From the NCBI GenBank assembly GCA_021157585.1, contig JAGGWH010000072.1, forward strand, positions 1-41,385: a DNA stretch of 41,385 nucleotides, read 5' to 3'. The position numbers and the translations under genes are program-made. This DNA comes from Bacteroidales bacterium. GTDB lineage: Bacteria > Bacteroidota > Bacteroidia > Bacteroidales > UBA12170. Shown one piece after another: positions 1 through 8,105 of the stretch; position 1 is the stretch's first letter; each line of letters begins with the position of its first letter. The notes beneath the pieces are model-generated. The model was given only the letters and a program-made list of their open reading frames with translations. It did no database searches and was not told where the DNA came from.

Positions 1-1242
1 ATCTTCTTTCGGTCCCCAGAAAACCAATTGAGCATCGTCTTTCTCTGCTTTAAGTAACTTTCTTATCTTTTTAAAATCGTCTTCTGAAATTATTGGATCT
101 ATACTTTCTGACTGTGTCATATTCGGTTTTTCCAAACAAGCTATCACCTTTAATCTATCCGTAATTTCATCGGCAAAAACTTTTCCTGGCTGTGTAAAAT
201 GCGAAAGCAATTTATTAAACTTTGGCAAGTTTACTGCCCATATTTGAAAACCATTTTCATTGGCAAAATCAATTTCTTTACTCGGAAACTGAAACAAATA
301 ATAGTTAAGTTTTTCTGAATTCATTTTCCAATCTGCCTTGGTAACCCTTGCTTTTAATTCTTTTCGGATTTGCAATAAAGCCCACTGCCGATAAACCTCA
401 ACGTGAGTAAGTTCCGGTATCCATTTAGTATGAGCTACTCCTTTTATTTCAACACGTGTACCACCTTTACAGCTCACATTTACATCTTGTCGACCCGCAC
501 CAATACCTGTTCTAACCAAACCCGTACTTCTATTTAAAAAGCGGATATAATCACAAGCTTCTTTCACCTCGTCGGGATTTACCATTTCTGGATAAGTCAC
601 GGTTTCGATAAGTGGCATTCCCAAGCGATCGGTCTTGTAAATCCTCTTATGACCAATATCAGAAACCTCACGACAGCTATCTTCCTCAATGCTTAATTGA
701 ATAAGTTTTACGGTTTTGTTTTTCAGCTGAATCTCTCCTTCTACACCCAAAATTGCAGTTCGCTGAAAACCCGTTGGAATACTTCCATCCAAATATTGTT
801 TCCGTGTAATATGCACCTCTCCTACAATATTCAATCGCGATAGCAATGAGATTTTAAGTGCAATTTCCAAAGCTTCTTTATTGATTGGAAAAGGTGGAGT
901 ATCGTCAACTTCATAGGTACAAGCCGTTTCATTTTTAAGTCGATAAGTAATCTCTTTACGCGTTTTAAATTCCATTAACGCGGTTCCATCATACTCGCCT
1001 AACTCACTTAAAGTTGGACGCATATGCCGGATTACTTCCGCATCAAAATCGTTATGCTTTTGAAACTGCCCAGCCGGGCAATGACAGAAAAGTTTTTCTT
1101 GGGTAAGTAATTGTTGGTGCACTTCTAAACCCGACATAAAACCAATACGGTTATAATCGGCTTGAACGGCATTTTTACGTTCAATATATCCAACGGTTTT
1201 TTTAGTGTTTTGGTAGTTCTTGAGAGGATCGAACTTCTTCAT
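1..1242 (-). CDS. gatE: Glutamyl-tRNA(Gln) amidotransferase subunit E, partial (C-terminus beyond window)
   Basis: 414 codons are visible from ATG at 1242; the frame is open to base 1, so about the last third of a roughly 620-residue GatE is missing. GatE, with GatD, converts Glu-tRNA(Gln) to Gln-tRNA(Gln). The start of the catalytic domain reads GLEVHQQL...LFCHCP (from residue 38), where bacterial GatB has GLEVHVQL. Further GatE/GatB-type motifs are RPTLSELGEYD, DGSIPTGFQRTA, SIEEDS, DRLGMPLIE and GRQDVNVS...GGTRVEIKG. Residues about 310-400, including WAVNLPKF and TQPGKVFADE, look like the GAD insert that separates GatE from GatB. A GatD partner is not in the window. No Shine-Dalgarno is seen. 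The identification is strong; presence of the archaeal-type enzyme in this bacterium is the odd point. Confidence 0.88.
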   Translation of the reverse strand, partial: MKKFDPLKNYQNTKKTVGYIERKNAVQADYNRIGFMSGLEVHQQLLTQEKLFCHCPAGQFQKHNDFDAEVIRHMRPTLSELGEYDGTALMEFKTRKEITYRLKNETACTYEVDDTPPFPINKEALEIALKISLLSRLNIVGEVHITRKQYLDGSIPTGFQRTAILGVEGEIQLKNKTVKLIQLSIEEDSCREVSDIGHKRIYKTDRLGMPLIETVTYPEMVNPDEVKEACDYIRFLNRSTGLVRTGIGAGRQDVNVSCKGGTRVEIKGVAHTKWIPELTHVEVYRQWALLQIRKELKARVTKADWKMNSEKLNYYLFQFPSKEIDFANENGFQIWAVNLPKFNKLLSHFTQPGKVFADEITDRLKVIACLEKPNMTQSESIDPIISEDDFKKIRKLLKAEKDDAQLVFWGPKED

Positions 1243-1487
1243 CTGTTTATAATTTTATATTTTGGCCAGATGCAGCTCGCATCCTATAATTATTTCTTTC
1301 AATAGATAAATAATTTGTCATGGCTTGGTTCATTTGAAAGTGAATTTTACAAAAAATTGTTGAACCGAAATTACTCGATTCTAGTTTATATTTATGTTCC
1401 TCAAATGTAGGAAATTTTATCGATAGATTATTCTTTAGAAACCTAAAAAAAGATGAATCACCTTAACTTTTCCTCCAAAAATAAAAC

Positions 1488-1622
1488 TTAGTGACTTTGC
1501 AGCTTAGCGAGAAAAATTCATCACGCGAAGACGCAGAGACGCAAAGAAAAATAAAAGAGAAGACTAGCAGCAAATACCTTTGAGCACCTTTGTGGCATCC
1601 TTTGCGAACCTTAGTGATAAAA
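1488..1622. repeat. Degenerate dispersed intergenic repeat (CGCGAAGACGCAGAGACGCAAAG type)
   Basis: The left part has CTTAGTGACTTTGCAG then TTAGCGAGAAAAATTC, the centre has CGAAGACGCAGAGACGCAAAG, and the right part has CACCTTTGTGGCATCCTTTG then CCTTAGTGATAAAAATT. So near-6-bp units of GACGCA/AAGACG are flanked by related sequence in both orientations. From memory, such degenerate 'GACGCAAAGACGCAAAG' elements are common between genes in Bacteroidota and some other phyla. No transposase or coding capacity is evident. Two weaker relatives lie at about 2294-2335 and 2988-3050. Confidence 0.65.
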
Positions 1623-1727
1623 ATTTTAATTCAAAAATGAACTGTTTTCACTATTTCAACACTCCTAAGATCCACTCAAATACTTATCATTTCTTTCAAA
1701 CAAAATACAACACGAAATGTTTTTTCT

Positions 1728-1735
1728 TACTTTTG
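1728..1735 (+). promoter_or_regulatory. Putative -7 promoter box upstream of the exonuclease gene
   Basis: TACTTTTG matches the Bacteroidota -7 consensus TANNTTTG, 15 nt before the ATG at 1751. No TTG about 19-21 nt upstream was found, so the call rests on one box. Confidence 0.45.
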
Positions 1736-1750
1736 ACGAAAGTCTAATTT

Positions 1751-2242
1751 ATGTATGCCATCATCGATGTGGAAACAACAGGAGTAAATGCTAAAAGCGA
1801 TCGCTTAACAGAGATTGCAATTATCATTTTTGATGGCGAAAAAATCGTTAAAGAATATTCCAGTCTGATTAATCCTGAGCGAGAAATCCCCTATTACATC
1901 ACACGAATAACAGGGATAAACAACAGTATGGTAAACTCAGCTCCCAAGTTTTATGAACTAGCAAAAAGTATTGTTGAAATTACCGAAGGCTGCACTTTTG
2001 TTGCTCACAACGCTGCTTTCGATTACCGTTTTATTCGTGCCGAATTTGAAAGCTTGGGCTATAATTACGAACGCGAAACAATTGATACCATAAAACTGGC
2101 TCGGAAATCTATTCCTGGATTGAGGAGTTATAGTCTGGGCAAATTATGCAATGAAATTGGAATTGAAATAAACAACCGTCACCGTGCAATGGGCGATGCA
2201 CAGGCAACCGTAGAGCTCTTTAAACGTATTTATCAATTTTAA
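1751..2242 (+). CDS. DnaQ-like DEDDh 3'-5' exonuclease
   Basis: This 163-residue protein is a stand-alone exonuclease domain. Motif I is DVETTG (D6, E8), motif II is AHNAAFD (D91), and motif III is HRAMGDA (H144, D149), giving the full DEDDh metal site. The IPYYITRITGI and PGLRSYSLGKL blocks match the epsilon-like family that, in many Bacteroidota, continues into a GIY-YIG nuclease domain. Here a TAA stop follows 14 residues after D149 and the downstream sequence is a non-coding repeat, so the GIY-YIG half is absent. It probably trims DNA 3' ends in repair or proofreading; the exact role cannot be read from sequence. It starts 15 nt after a -7 box and stands alone. Confidence 0.85.
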   Translation: MYAIIDVETTGVNAKSDRLTEIAIIIFDGEKIVKEYSSLINPEREIPYYITRITGINNSMVNSAPKFYELAKSIVEITEGCTFVAHNAAFDYRFIRAEFESLGYNYERETIDTIKLARKSIPGLRSYSLGKLCNEIGIEINNRHRAMGDAQATVELFKRIYQF

Positions 2243-2293
2243 GCAAAAAGTATACAAATCATTTATTTTTGACAAATGAATGCTGCAAAAAAT

Positions 2294-2335
2294 AAAAAAT
2301 AGAAGAGCCACGAAAACACCAATACACCAAATGCC
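2294..2335. repeat. Weak copy of the dispersed intergenic repeat (CCACGAAAACACCAATACACCAAA)
   Basis: Short units of the form CACNAA recur (GCCACGAAAACACC, AATACACCAAATGCCAC). It sits between the exonuclease and cyclophilin genes and resembles, in degenerate form, the element at 1488-1622. Confidence 0.4.
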
Positions 2336-2369
2336 ACAAAAAGAATCAACCAAAAAAGCATAACAAACA

Positions 2370-2984
2370 ATGAGAAAATCACTTCTGAATTTAGTCCTTA
2401 TTATCGTTTCCATCGCAATGTTGATTGGAGCATTTATTTATTTTCAAACAGAAGACAAGAATCCGTCCATCATCTTTGAAACGGAGTTAGGAAATATTAC
2501 AGTGGAATTGTATTTGGATAAAGCTCCTATTACAGCTGCAAATTTCCTTCGTTACGTTGATGAAAATAGACTTACAGAAGCCACTTTTTATCGTACAGTA
2601 AGAGATGGGAACCAAGAAAATAATCCGGTAAAAATCAATGTCATTCAAGGCGGATTATATGAAGATAATCACCCTATGATGCTTGAGCCAATCGCTCATG
2701 AAAACACAAAACAAACAGGAATAAAACACTTGGATGGAGTAATTTCAATGGCGAGATATACACCCGGAACAGCCACTTCAGAATTTTTTATTTGTGTTGG
2801 AGATCAGCCTGCTCTTGATTATGGCGGCGGCAGAAATAACGATGGTGCAGGCTTTGCTGCTTTTGGAAAAGTGACTGAGGGAATGGATGTCGTTCATCAA
2901 ATTCATCAGGCAGCAGCCGATGGTCAATATCACAATCCAAGAATTAAGATTTTTTCTATTAAAAGAAAGATTAACACCAATTAA
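2370..2984 (+). CDS. Membrane-anchored cyclophilin-type peptidyl-prolyl cis-trans isomerase
   Basis: 204 residues. One hydrophobic segment at about residues 5-25 is followed by a cyclophilin domain from about residue 33 (FETELGNITVELYLDKAPITAANFLRY) to the end. Visible family signatures are ATFYRTV (the catalytic Arg block), VISMAR, TATSEFFICVGDQPALD (substrate-pocket Phe) and AAFGKVTEGMDVV. It should catalyse cis-trans isomerisation of X-Pro bonds in the periplasm, helping exported proteins fold. No lipobox cysteine is present after the hydrophobic stretch, so it is most likely an inner-membrane anchored or cleaved exported protein. The gene is monocistronic, flanked by repeat elements on both sides. 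Confidence 0.88.
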   Translation: MRKSLLNLVLIIVSIAMLIGAFIYFQTEDKNPSIIFETELGNITVELYLDKAPITAANFLRYVDENRLTEATFYRTVRDGNQENNPVKINVIQGGLYEDNHPMMLEPIAHENTKQTGIKHLDGVISMARYTPGTATSEFFICVGDQPALDYGGGRNNDGAGFAAFGKVTEGMDVVHQIHQAAADGQYHNPRIKIFSIKRKINTN

Positions 2985-2987
2985 TAT

Positions 2988-3050
2988 CCTTTATGATTTG
3001 TCTTCGTGATACTTTGTGGTGAAAAAAAATTACCACAGAAACTCTAAGAA
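2988..3050. repeat. Third copy of the dispersed intergenic repeat, partly palindromic
   Basis: The stretch contains TTCGTGATACTTTGTGGT and, after an A-rich spacer, ACCACAGAAACTC. TTTGTGGT and ACCACAGA form an imperfect inverted repeat around about 3014-3040. It lies just downstream of the cyclophilin stop. Confidence 0.45.
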
Positions 3051-3080
3051 TATAATCAAGATAAATCAGTTTTTCAAACA

Positions 3081-3120
3081 AAAAAAGGGCAACCCCAGTA
3101 TATTGAATTCGCCCTTTTAA
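3081..3120 (-). terminator. Rho-independent terminator of the flavoprotein gene
   Basis: AAAAGGGC (3083-3090) pairs with GCCCTTTT (3111-3118). Read on the minus strand the second arm runs into a T tract (TTTTTTTG), just downstream of the stop codon at 3134. Confidence 0.75.
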
Positions 3121-3133
3121 TCGAAATTTAATT

Positions 3134-4144
3134 TTACACCTCAACTCTTGGTTTAAAAACATTCGATTTCATTAAAATATCAACATATTGCGCACGTTTA
3201 TAAGCATATGGGTCTTTAATCTTATCGCGAGAAAGGATAGCACGAAATTCATCTACCGAAGCATAATCGTTCTTATCCATCCAAGACTGAAGATCGTCTA
3301 ACATTTTGGTAATATGATTGATACCATTTTTATAAAGTGTTGTAACAACCTGAACAACGTCAGCACCGGCCAAAAGCATTTTAATCATATCCTCACCTTC
3401 CATAATACCGGTATTAGCAGCAAGACTCATATTTACCTGTCCGGCTAAAAGTCCAACATAACGCAAAGGTAAACGGCTTTCATCTGAATTGGAGAAATTA
3501 TAAGGGAAATGCATTTTCTGATCATTGATATCAATATCGGGCTGGAATAATTTATTAAACATCACAACAGCATCTGCACCTGAACCTTCTATCATATGCA
3601 CCATACGAAGTGTATTGGTATAAAATGGACTAATTTTAGCAGCAATCGGTATATTTACGGCTTCTTTCACATCGTGAATGATATTTAGTTGTTCTTGCAA
3701 AACATCGTGACCACTTAAACCAAAAGGCTTCGGAGTAGAAAAGAAATTAAGCTCTATTCCATCAACACCCGTTTTTTCTATCTCTTTGGCATAATCTACC
3801 CAAGTATACTTATAAACACAATTTAAACTGGCAAAAACAGGAATATTAACTGCTTTTTTAACCTTGCTTAAATTTTCCAAAAACTCTTGAGGTCCAATTT
3901 CTCCCATATCAGGAAATAAAGAAATCATTTCTGCATTCCGTTCATTATAGGCATTTAAATCTTCGTCGGCTTCAAAATTTTCAAGCTGAATTTGTTCTTC
4001 AAATAAGGATTTATAGACAATAGCACCAGCACCTGCTGCTTCAATTTTTTTAATATTCTCAATATCAGCTACTAAATTACTGGCACCCACAATTAAAGGA
4101 TTTTTTAATTCGATACCCATATAGGTTGTTTTTAATTCGGCCAT
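3134..4144 (-). CDS. Dihydroorotate dehydrogenase-like flavoprotein
   Basis: 336 residues from the ATG at 4144 (MAELKTTYMGIELKNPLIVGASN). A start at 4186 would add 14 lysine/isoleucine-rich residues and would overlap the -7 box at 4184-4191, so I reject it. The fold is a DHOD/PreA-type TIM barrel: an FMN-site start (NPLIVGASN), VFASLNC, AAKISP with the FMN lysine, and the phosphate-binding end TGIMEGEDMIKMLLAGADVVQVVT. The usual substrate-binding block LN(L/F)SCPN is here LNFFSTPKP, so it may not act on dihydroorotate. It is divergent from pyruvate:ferredoxin oxidoreductase; from memory this pairing recurs in Bacteroidota, which suggests a redox role alongside ferredoxin rather than pyrimidine synthesis. 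That role is inference. Confidence 0.85.
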   Translation of the reverse strand: MAELKTTYMGIELKNPLIVGASNLVADIENIKKIEAAGAGAIVYKSLFEEQIQLENFEADEDLNAYNERNAEMISLFPDMGEIGPQEFLENLSKVKKAVNIPVFASLNCVYKYTWVDYAKEIEKTGVDGIELNFFSTPKPFGLSGHDVLQEQLNIIHDVKEAVNIPIAAKISPFYTNTLRMVHMIEGSGADAVVMFNKLFQPDIDINDQKMHFPYNFSNSDESRLPLRYVGLLAGQVNMSLAANTGIMEGEDMIKMLLAGADVVQVVTTLYKNGINHITKMLDDLQSWMDKNDYASVDEFRAILSRDKIKDPYAYKRAQYVDILMKSNVFKPRVEV

Positions 4145-4183
4145 ATTTTTAAATTTTAAATGATTTTTAATGATAATTATCAC

Positions 4184-4191
4184 CAAAGGTA
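4184..4191 (-). promoter_or_regulatory. Putative -7 promoter box of the flavoprotein gene
   Basis: On the minus strand this reads TACCTTTG (consensus TANNTTTG), 40 nt before the chosen ATG at 4144. A TTTG lies further upstream (4206-4209) but at a shorter spacing than usual. Confidence 0.45.
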
Positions 4192-4229
4192 CAAAAATTG
4201 AGAGTCAAAATATGACATTTAGGTATTTT

Positions 4230-4247
4230 ATGTCCGAAATACGACAT
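4230..4247. promoter_or_regulatory. Inverted repeat, candidate operator between divergent redox genes
   Basis: ATGTC-CGAAATAC-GACAT, with a third half-site GACAT at 4214-4218. Placement between two promoters fits a shared repressor or activator site. The bound protein is unknown. Confidence 0.3.
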
Positions 4248-4395
4248 GTAATGGCCTTTTTAGTCAAAATGAGTAATTTACGTCTGATGATTGAATGCAA
4301 ACGTTTGAAAAAAATCACATAATTCATATCCTTTCTAAATTATATTTTAATGTGATTCTAAACATCATATTCTTTATCAAACAGATTAAAATTAG

Positions 4396-4403
4396 TACTT
4401 TTG
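4396..4403 (+). promoter_or_regulatory. Putative -7 promoter box of nifJ
   Basis: TACTTTTG matches TANNTTTG. The predicted transcript would begin near 4408 with a small hairpin (TCCTT-TTTT-AAGGA, 4407-4420) and a leader of about 55 nt before the ATG at 4464. Confidence 0.5.
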
Positions 4404-4463
4404 TACTCCTTTTTTAAGGAAATACGTATTGCGTTAAAAATAAGAAAGTTAAATATTTTTAAA

Positions 4464-7400
4464 ATGGAAAATAAGAAAAAATTTATTACTTGTGATGGAA
4501 ACTATGCAGCTTCTCATATTGCTTATATGTTTAGCGAAGTTGCTGCCATCTATCCCATCACTCCCTCCTCAACCATGGCTGAATACATTGATGAGTGGGC
4601 GGCTCACGGTCGGAAAAATATATTTGGAGAAACTGTTAAGGTTTCAGAAATGCAATCTGAAGGTGGTGCTTCCGGTGCCGTACACGGTTCCCTACAAGCA
4701 GGTGCTTTAACAAGTACATTTACAGCTTCTCAAGGTCTGCTACTGATGATTCCTAATATGTATAAAATGGCTGGTGAACTTTTACCTGCTGTTTTTCATG
4801 TAAGTGCTCGTAGTTTAGCTGCTCAAGCACTTTCTATTTTTGGAGATCATTCTGATGTAATGTCTGCTCGCCAAACAGGTTTTGCTTTTTTAGCAACCGG
4901 TGGTGTTCAAGAGGTTATGGATTTAGCCGGTGTTGCTCACTTAGCAGCTATTAAAACTCGCATTCCATTTGTACATTTCTTCGATGGATTCCGTACATCT
5001 CACGAAATTCAAAAAATTGAATATTTTGAAAATGATGATTTATCTGATTTAATAGATAGAGAAGCTCTACAAAAATTTAGAGACTCTGCTTTAAACCCTG
5101 AAAATCCTGTAACCAGAGGTACAGCTCAAAATCCGGATATATATTTCCAAGCTCGCGAAGCAGCCAATAAATTTTACGATAACATTCCTGATGTTGTTGA
5201 GGAATATATGCAAGAAATTACCAAAAAAACCGGTCGCGAATATCATCCATTTACATATTACGGAGCTGAAGACGCTACAGATATTATTATCGCAATGGGT
5301 TCTGTTACCGAAACCATTAAAGAAGTAATTGACTATAAATTAGCTAATGGCGACAAAGTTGGTTTAATTTCTGTTCATTTATACCGCCCTTTCTCTGCAA
5401 AATATTTCTTAAACGTTTTACCAAAAACAGTAAAACGAATTGCAGTACTAGACCGCACAAAAGAATTGGGTGCTAACGGAGAACCATTGTATTTAGATGT
5501 TCGTGATTTATTTTACGGAAAAGAAAATGCTCCTGTAATTGTTGGTGGTCGTTATGGATTATCCTCTAAAGATACCACTCCGGCTCAAATTATTGGCGTT
5601 TACGAAAACTTACAACTTCCTGAACCTAAAAATGGCTTTACAATTGGTATTGTAGATGATGTTACTTTCTTATCTCTTCCTAAAAAAGAAGAAGTAAGTA
5701 TTGTTCCGGAAGGAACTTTCGAAGCTAAGTTTTATGGTTTAGGTGCCGACGGAACTGTTGGAGCAAATAAAAACTCTATCAAGATTATTGGTGATTCTAC
5801 TGATAAATTTGTTCAAGCATATTTTTCATACGACTCAAAAAAATCTGGAGGAATAACTATTTCTCACCTACGTTTTGGTGACAAACCCATTCGCTCTATC
5901 TATTTGGTAGGAACTCCCGATTTTGTTGCTTGTCACGTTCCTGCATATCTAAAAAAATATGATATGCTAAAAGGTATCAAAGAAAACGGTACTTTCTTGA
6001 TGAACAGTAGCTGGGATGCAGCAACTACCTTGGAGCACCTTCCTGCCAAAATCAGAAAAACACTTGCAGAGAAAAACATTACAATGTACATTATCGATGC
6101 TACCAGTATAGCCGACGAGATAGGCTTAGGTAATCGTACAAATACCATAATGCAATCAGCTTTCTTTAAAGTATCCGAAGTAATTCCTTACGATTTAGCC
6201 GTTGAAAAGATGAAGGCTTTCATAGTAAAATCTTACGGTATGAAAGGCGAAGAGATTGTAGCAATGAACTTTGCTGCTGTTGAACGTGGTGGTGCTGTAA
6301 CTAAAGTTGATATACCAAAAGAATGGGCTAATATTGATATTGATGCTGAACAGAAAAAAGCTGACGATGCAATTCCTGACTTCATTAAAAACTTTGTAAA
6401 CCCTGTAAATGCTCAAGATGGTGATGATTTGCCTGTAAGTGCTTTTACCGGACGTGAAGATGGAACTTTCCCTGCAGGAACTACTGCTTATGAGAAACGT
6501 GGTGTTGCAGTCAACATTCCCGAATGGCAAGTAGATAGCTGTATTCAATGTAACCAATGCTCTTATGTTTGTCCTCATGCTGCTATTCGTCCTTTCTTAA
6601 TGGATGAAAAAGAAGTAGCAAATGCTCCTGAAGGAACAGATACTAAAAAAGCAACAGGAAAAGCATTTGCAGGATTACAATTCCGCATTCAAGTATCTGC
6701 TTTAGACTGTACAGGTTGCGGTAACTGTGCCGAAGTTTGTCCTTCTAAAGAGAAATCGTTGATTATGAAGCCTCTTGAAAGTCAAATGGTAGAAGCTGAC
6801 CGTTGGGATTATTTTGCTAAAAACGTTACATATAAAGATACTTTAGTTGATAAAACGAAGACCGTTAAGAATTCTCAGTTTGCACAACCTTTATTTGAGT
6901 TCTCAGGAGCCTGCGCCGGTTGTGGTGAAACTCCATACATCAAAACCATTACTCAATTGTTTGGTGATAGCATGATGGTTGCCAATGCTACCGGATGTTC
7001 TTCTATCTACGGTGGTTCGGCTCCTTCTACACCTTATTGTAAAAATTCAGAAGGAGAAGGACCTGCTTGGGCTAACTCATTATTTGAAGATAATGCAGAA
7101 TATGGTTTCGGTATGGCAACGGGAGTTAACAAAATGCGCGCACGCATTCAACTACGTTTAGAAAAAGCACTCGAAAATGGAGTTAGTGATGAAGAAAAAG
7201 AAGTTTTTGAAAATTGGATTGCAAACAAGCAAAATCTTGAAGAATCAAAAATAGCTTCCGAAAAACTAAAAGCCGTTTTAAGTGCATCTCCAAATACTGA
7301 ATTATCCAAAGAATTATTGAGTCTGAGTCAGTATTTTGCTAAACGTTCTAATTGGATCTTTGGTGGTGACGGCTGGGCATATGATATTGGATTTGGCGGA

Positions 7401-8018
7401 CTTGATCATGTATTAGCTGCCGGAGAAGATGTTAACGTTTTGGTTATGGACACTGAGGTGTATTCAAACACTGGTGGACAATCTTCTAAAGCAACTCCGG
7501 TTGCTGCTGTTGCAAAATTTGCATCTGCAGGTAAACGCATCCGTAAAAAAGATTTAGGAGTTATGATGATGTCTTACGGTTATGTTTATGTTGCTCAAGT
7601 AGCAATGGGATCTAGTAATACACAATTTTTCAAAGCCATTAAAGAAGCAGAAGCTTTCCCCGGCCCATCAATTATAATTGCTTATTCTCCTTGTATCGCT
7701 CACGGTATCCGTTCAGGTATGGGAACAACACAACTTGAACAAAAGAAAGCCGTTGAAGCAGGATACTGGACTAATTACCGTTTCGACCCCAGATTGGAAG
7801 AACAAGGAAAAAATCCTTTCCAATTGGATTCTAAAGCACCGGATTGGAGTAAATTCAAGCCATTCTTAATGAATGAAGTACGCTATACTTCACTAAAGAA
7901 AGCATTCCCAAAAGAAGCTGAGGAACTATTCCAAGCTGCTGAAGAAAATGCTAAATGGAGATACAATAGCTACAAACGCTTGGCTGCCGCCGATTATTCG
8001 CTTCCTGAAAACGAGTAA
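4464..8018 (+). CDS. nifJ: Pyruvate:ferredoxin (flavodoxin) oxidoreductase
   Basis: 1184 residues, the normal length for the single-chain enzyme. It oxidises pyruvate with CoA to acetyl-CoA and CO2, reducing ferredoxin, and is a central step of anaerobic metabolism. The N-terminal domain has YPITPSSTMAE. Two ferredoxin-type [4Fe-4S] motifs are C693-x2-C-x2-C-x3-C and C749-x2-C-x2-C-x3-C. The proximal cluster CAGC (C817, C820) begins the TPP domain, with GDGWAYDIG at 968 and VYSNTGGQSSKATP shortly after. Start: I chose the ATG at 4464, since a TTG at 4401 would lie inside the -7 box and adds 21 unrelated residues; translation from 4464 gives the usual start (KFITCDGNYAASH). A strong terminator follows. 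Confidence 0.97.
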   Translation: MENKKKFITCDGNYAASHIAYMFSEVAAIYPITPSSTMAEYIDEWAAHGRKNIFGETVKVSEMQSEGGASGAVHGSLQAGALTSTFTASQGLLLMIPNMYKMAGELLPAVFHVSARSLAAQALSIFGDHSDVMSARQTGFAFLATGGVQEVMDLAGVAHLAAIKTRIPFVHFFDGFRTSHEIQKIEYFENDDLSDLIDREALQKFRDSALNPENPVTRGTAQNPDIYFQAREAANKFYDNIPDVVEEYMQEITKKTGREYHPFTYYGAEDATDIIIAMGSVTETIKEVIDYKLANGDKVGLISVHLYRPFSAKYFLNVLPKTVKRIAVLDRTKELGANGEPLYLDVRDLFYGKENAPVIVGGRYGLSSKDTTPAQIIGVYENLQLPEPKNGFTIGIVDDVTFLSLPKKEEVSIVPEGTFEAKFYGLGADGTVGANKNSIKIIGDSTDKFVQAYFSYDSKKSGGITISHLRFGDKPIRSIYLVGTPDFVACHVPAYLKKYDMLKGIKENGTFLMNSSWDAATTLEHLPAKIRKTLAEKNITMYIIDATSIADEIGLGNRTNTIMQSAFFKVSEVIPYDLAVEKMKAFIVKSYGMKGEEIVAMNFAAVERGGAVTKVDIPKEWANIDIDAEQKKADDAIPDFIKNFVNPVNAQDGDDLPVSAFTGREDGTFPAGTTAYEKRGVAVNIPEWQVDSCIQCNQCSYVCPHAAIRPFLMDEKEVANAPEGTDTKKATGKAFAGLQFRIQVSALDCTGCGNCAEVCPSKEKSLIMKPLESQMVEADRWDYFAKNVTYKDTLVDKTKTVKNSQFAQPLFEFSGACAGCGETPYIKTITQLFGDSMMVANATGCSSIYGGSAPSTPYCKNSEGEGPAWANSLFEDNAEYGFGMATGVNKMRARIQLRLEKALENGVSDEEKEVFENWIANKQNLEESKIASEKLKAVLSASPNTELSKELLSLSQYFAKRSNWIFGGDGWAYDIGFGGLDHVLAAGEDVNVLVMDTEVYSNTGGQSSKATPVAAVAKFASAGKRIRKKDLGVMMMSYGYVYVAQVAMGSSNTQFFKAIKEAEAFPGPSIIIAYSPCIAHGIRSGMGTTQLEQKKAVEAGYWTNYRFDPRLEEQGKNPFQLDSKAPDWSKFKPFLMNEVRYTSLKKAFPKEAEELFQAAEENAKWRYNSYKRLAAADYSLPENE

Positions 8019-8037
8019 TGCTAATTATAAATTTCAT

Positions 8038-8068
8038 AAAACCGGAAGCTTTTGTTTCCGGTTTTTTT
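8038..8068 (+). terminator. Rho-independent terminator of nifJ
   Basis: AAACCGGAA (8038-8046/7) pairs with TTCCGGTTT (8056-8064) across an 8-nt loop, followed by a T run to 8068. It begins about 20 nt after the nifJ stop. Confidence 0.88.
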
Positions 8069-8105
8069 ATGCCAAATCTTCTTATTTTTACAAAAAAAAT
8101 AACAA

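Larger units (their letters stand above)
1243..1750. other. 508-bp intergenic region between gatE and the exonuclease gene
   Basis: This gap separates two divergent genes. It holds a possible minus-strand -7 box for gatE at 1402-1409 (TACATTTG read on the minus strand, no clear -33 partner, leader of about 160 nt), the dispersed repeat at about 1488-1622, and the plus-strand -7 box at 1728-1735. I see no convincing coding frame; short open stretches through the repeat are a by-product of its period. Confidence 0.6.
4145..4463. other. Divergent control region between the flavoprotein gene and nifJ
   Basis: About 320 bp without a gene. It holds a minus-strand -7 box (4184-4191), an inverted repeat ATGTC-N8-GACAT (4230-4247), a further GACAT at 4214-4218, AGTCAAAAT in direct repeat (4203-4211 and about 4263-4271), and a plus-strand -7 box at 4396-4403. 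Confidence 0.55.

Noticed and set aside
1494-1620. A CRISPR-like or tandem coding repeat
   Set aside because: The near-6-bp units are irregular, there are no spacers of constant length, and no cas gene is in the window.
2144-2413. Minus-strand frame across the exonuclease/cyclophilin gap
   Set aside because: It is antisense to two clear genes, passes through the repeat and has no recognisable domain.
4401-4463. N-terminal extension of the pyruvate:ferredoxin oxidoreductase from a TTG
   Set aside because: The TTG lies inside the likely -7 box and the added residues have no family match; the ATG at 4464 gives the usual N-terminus.
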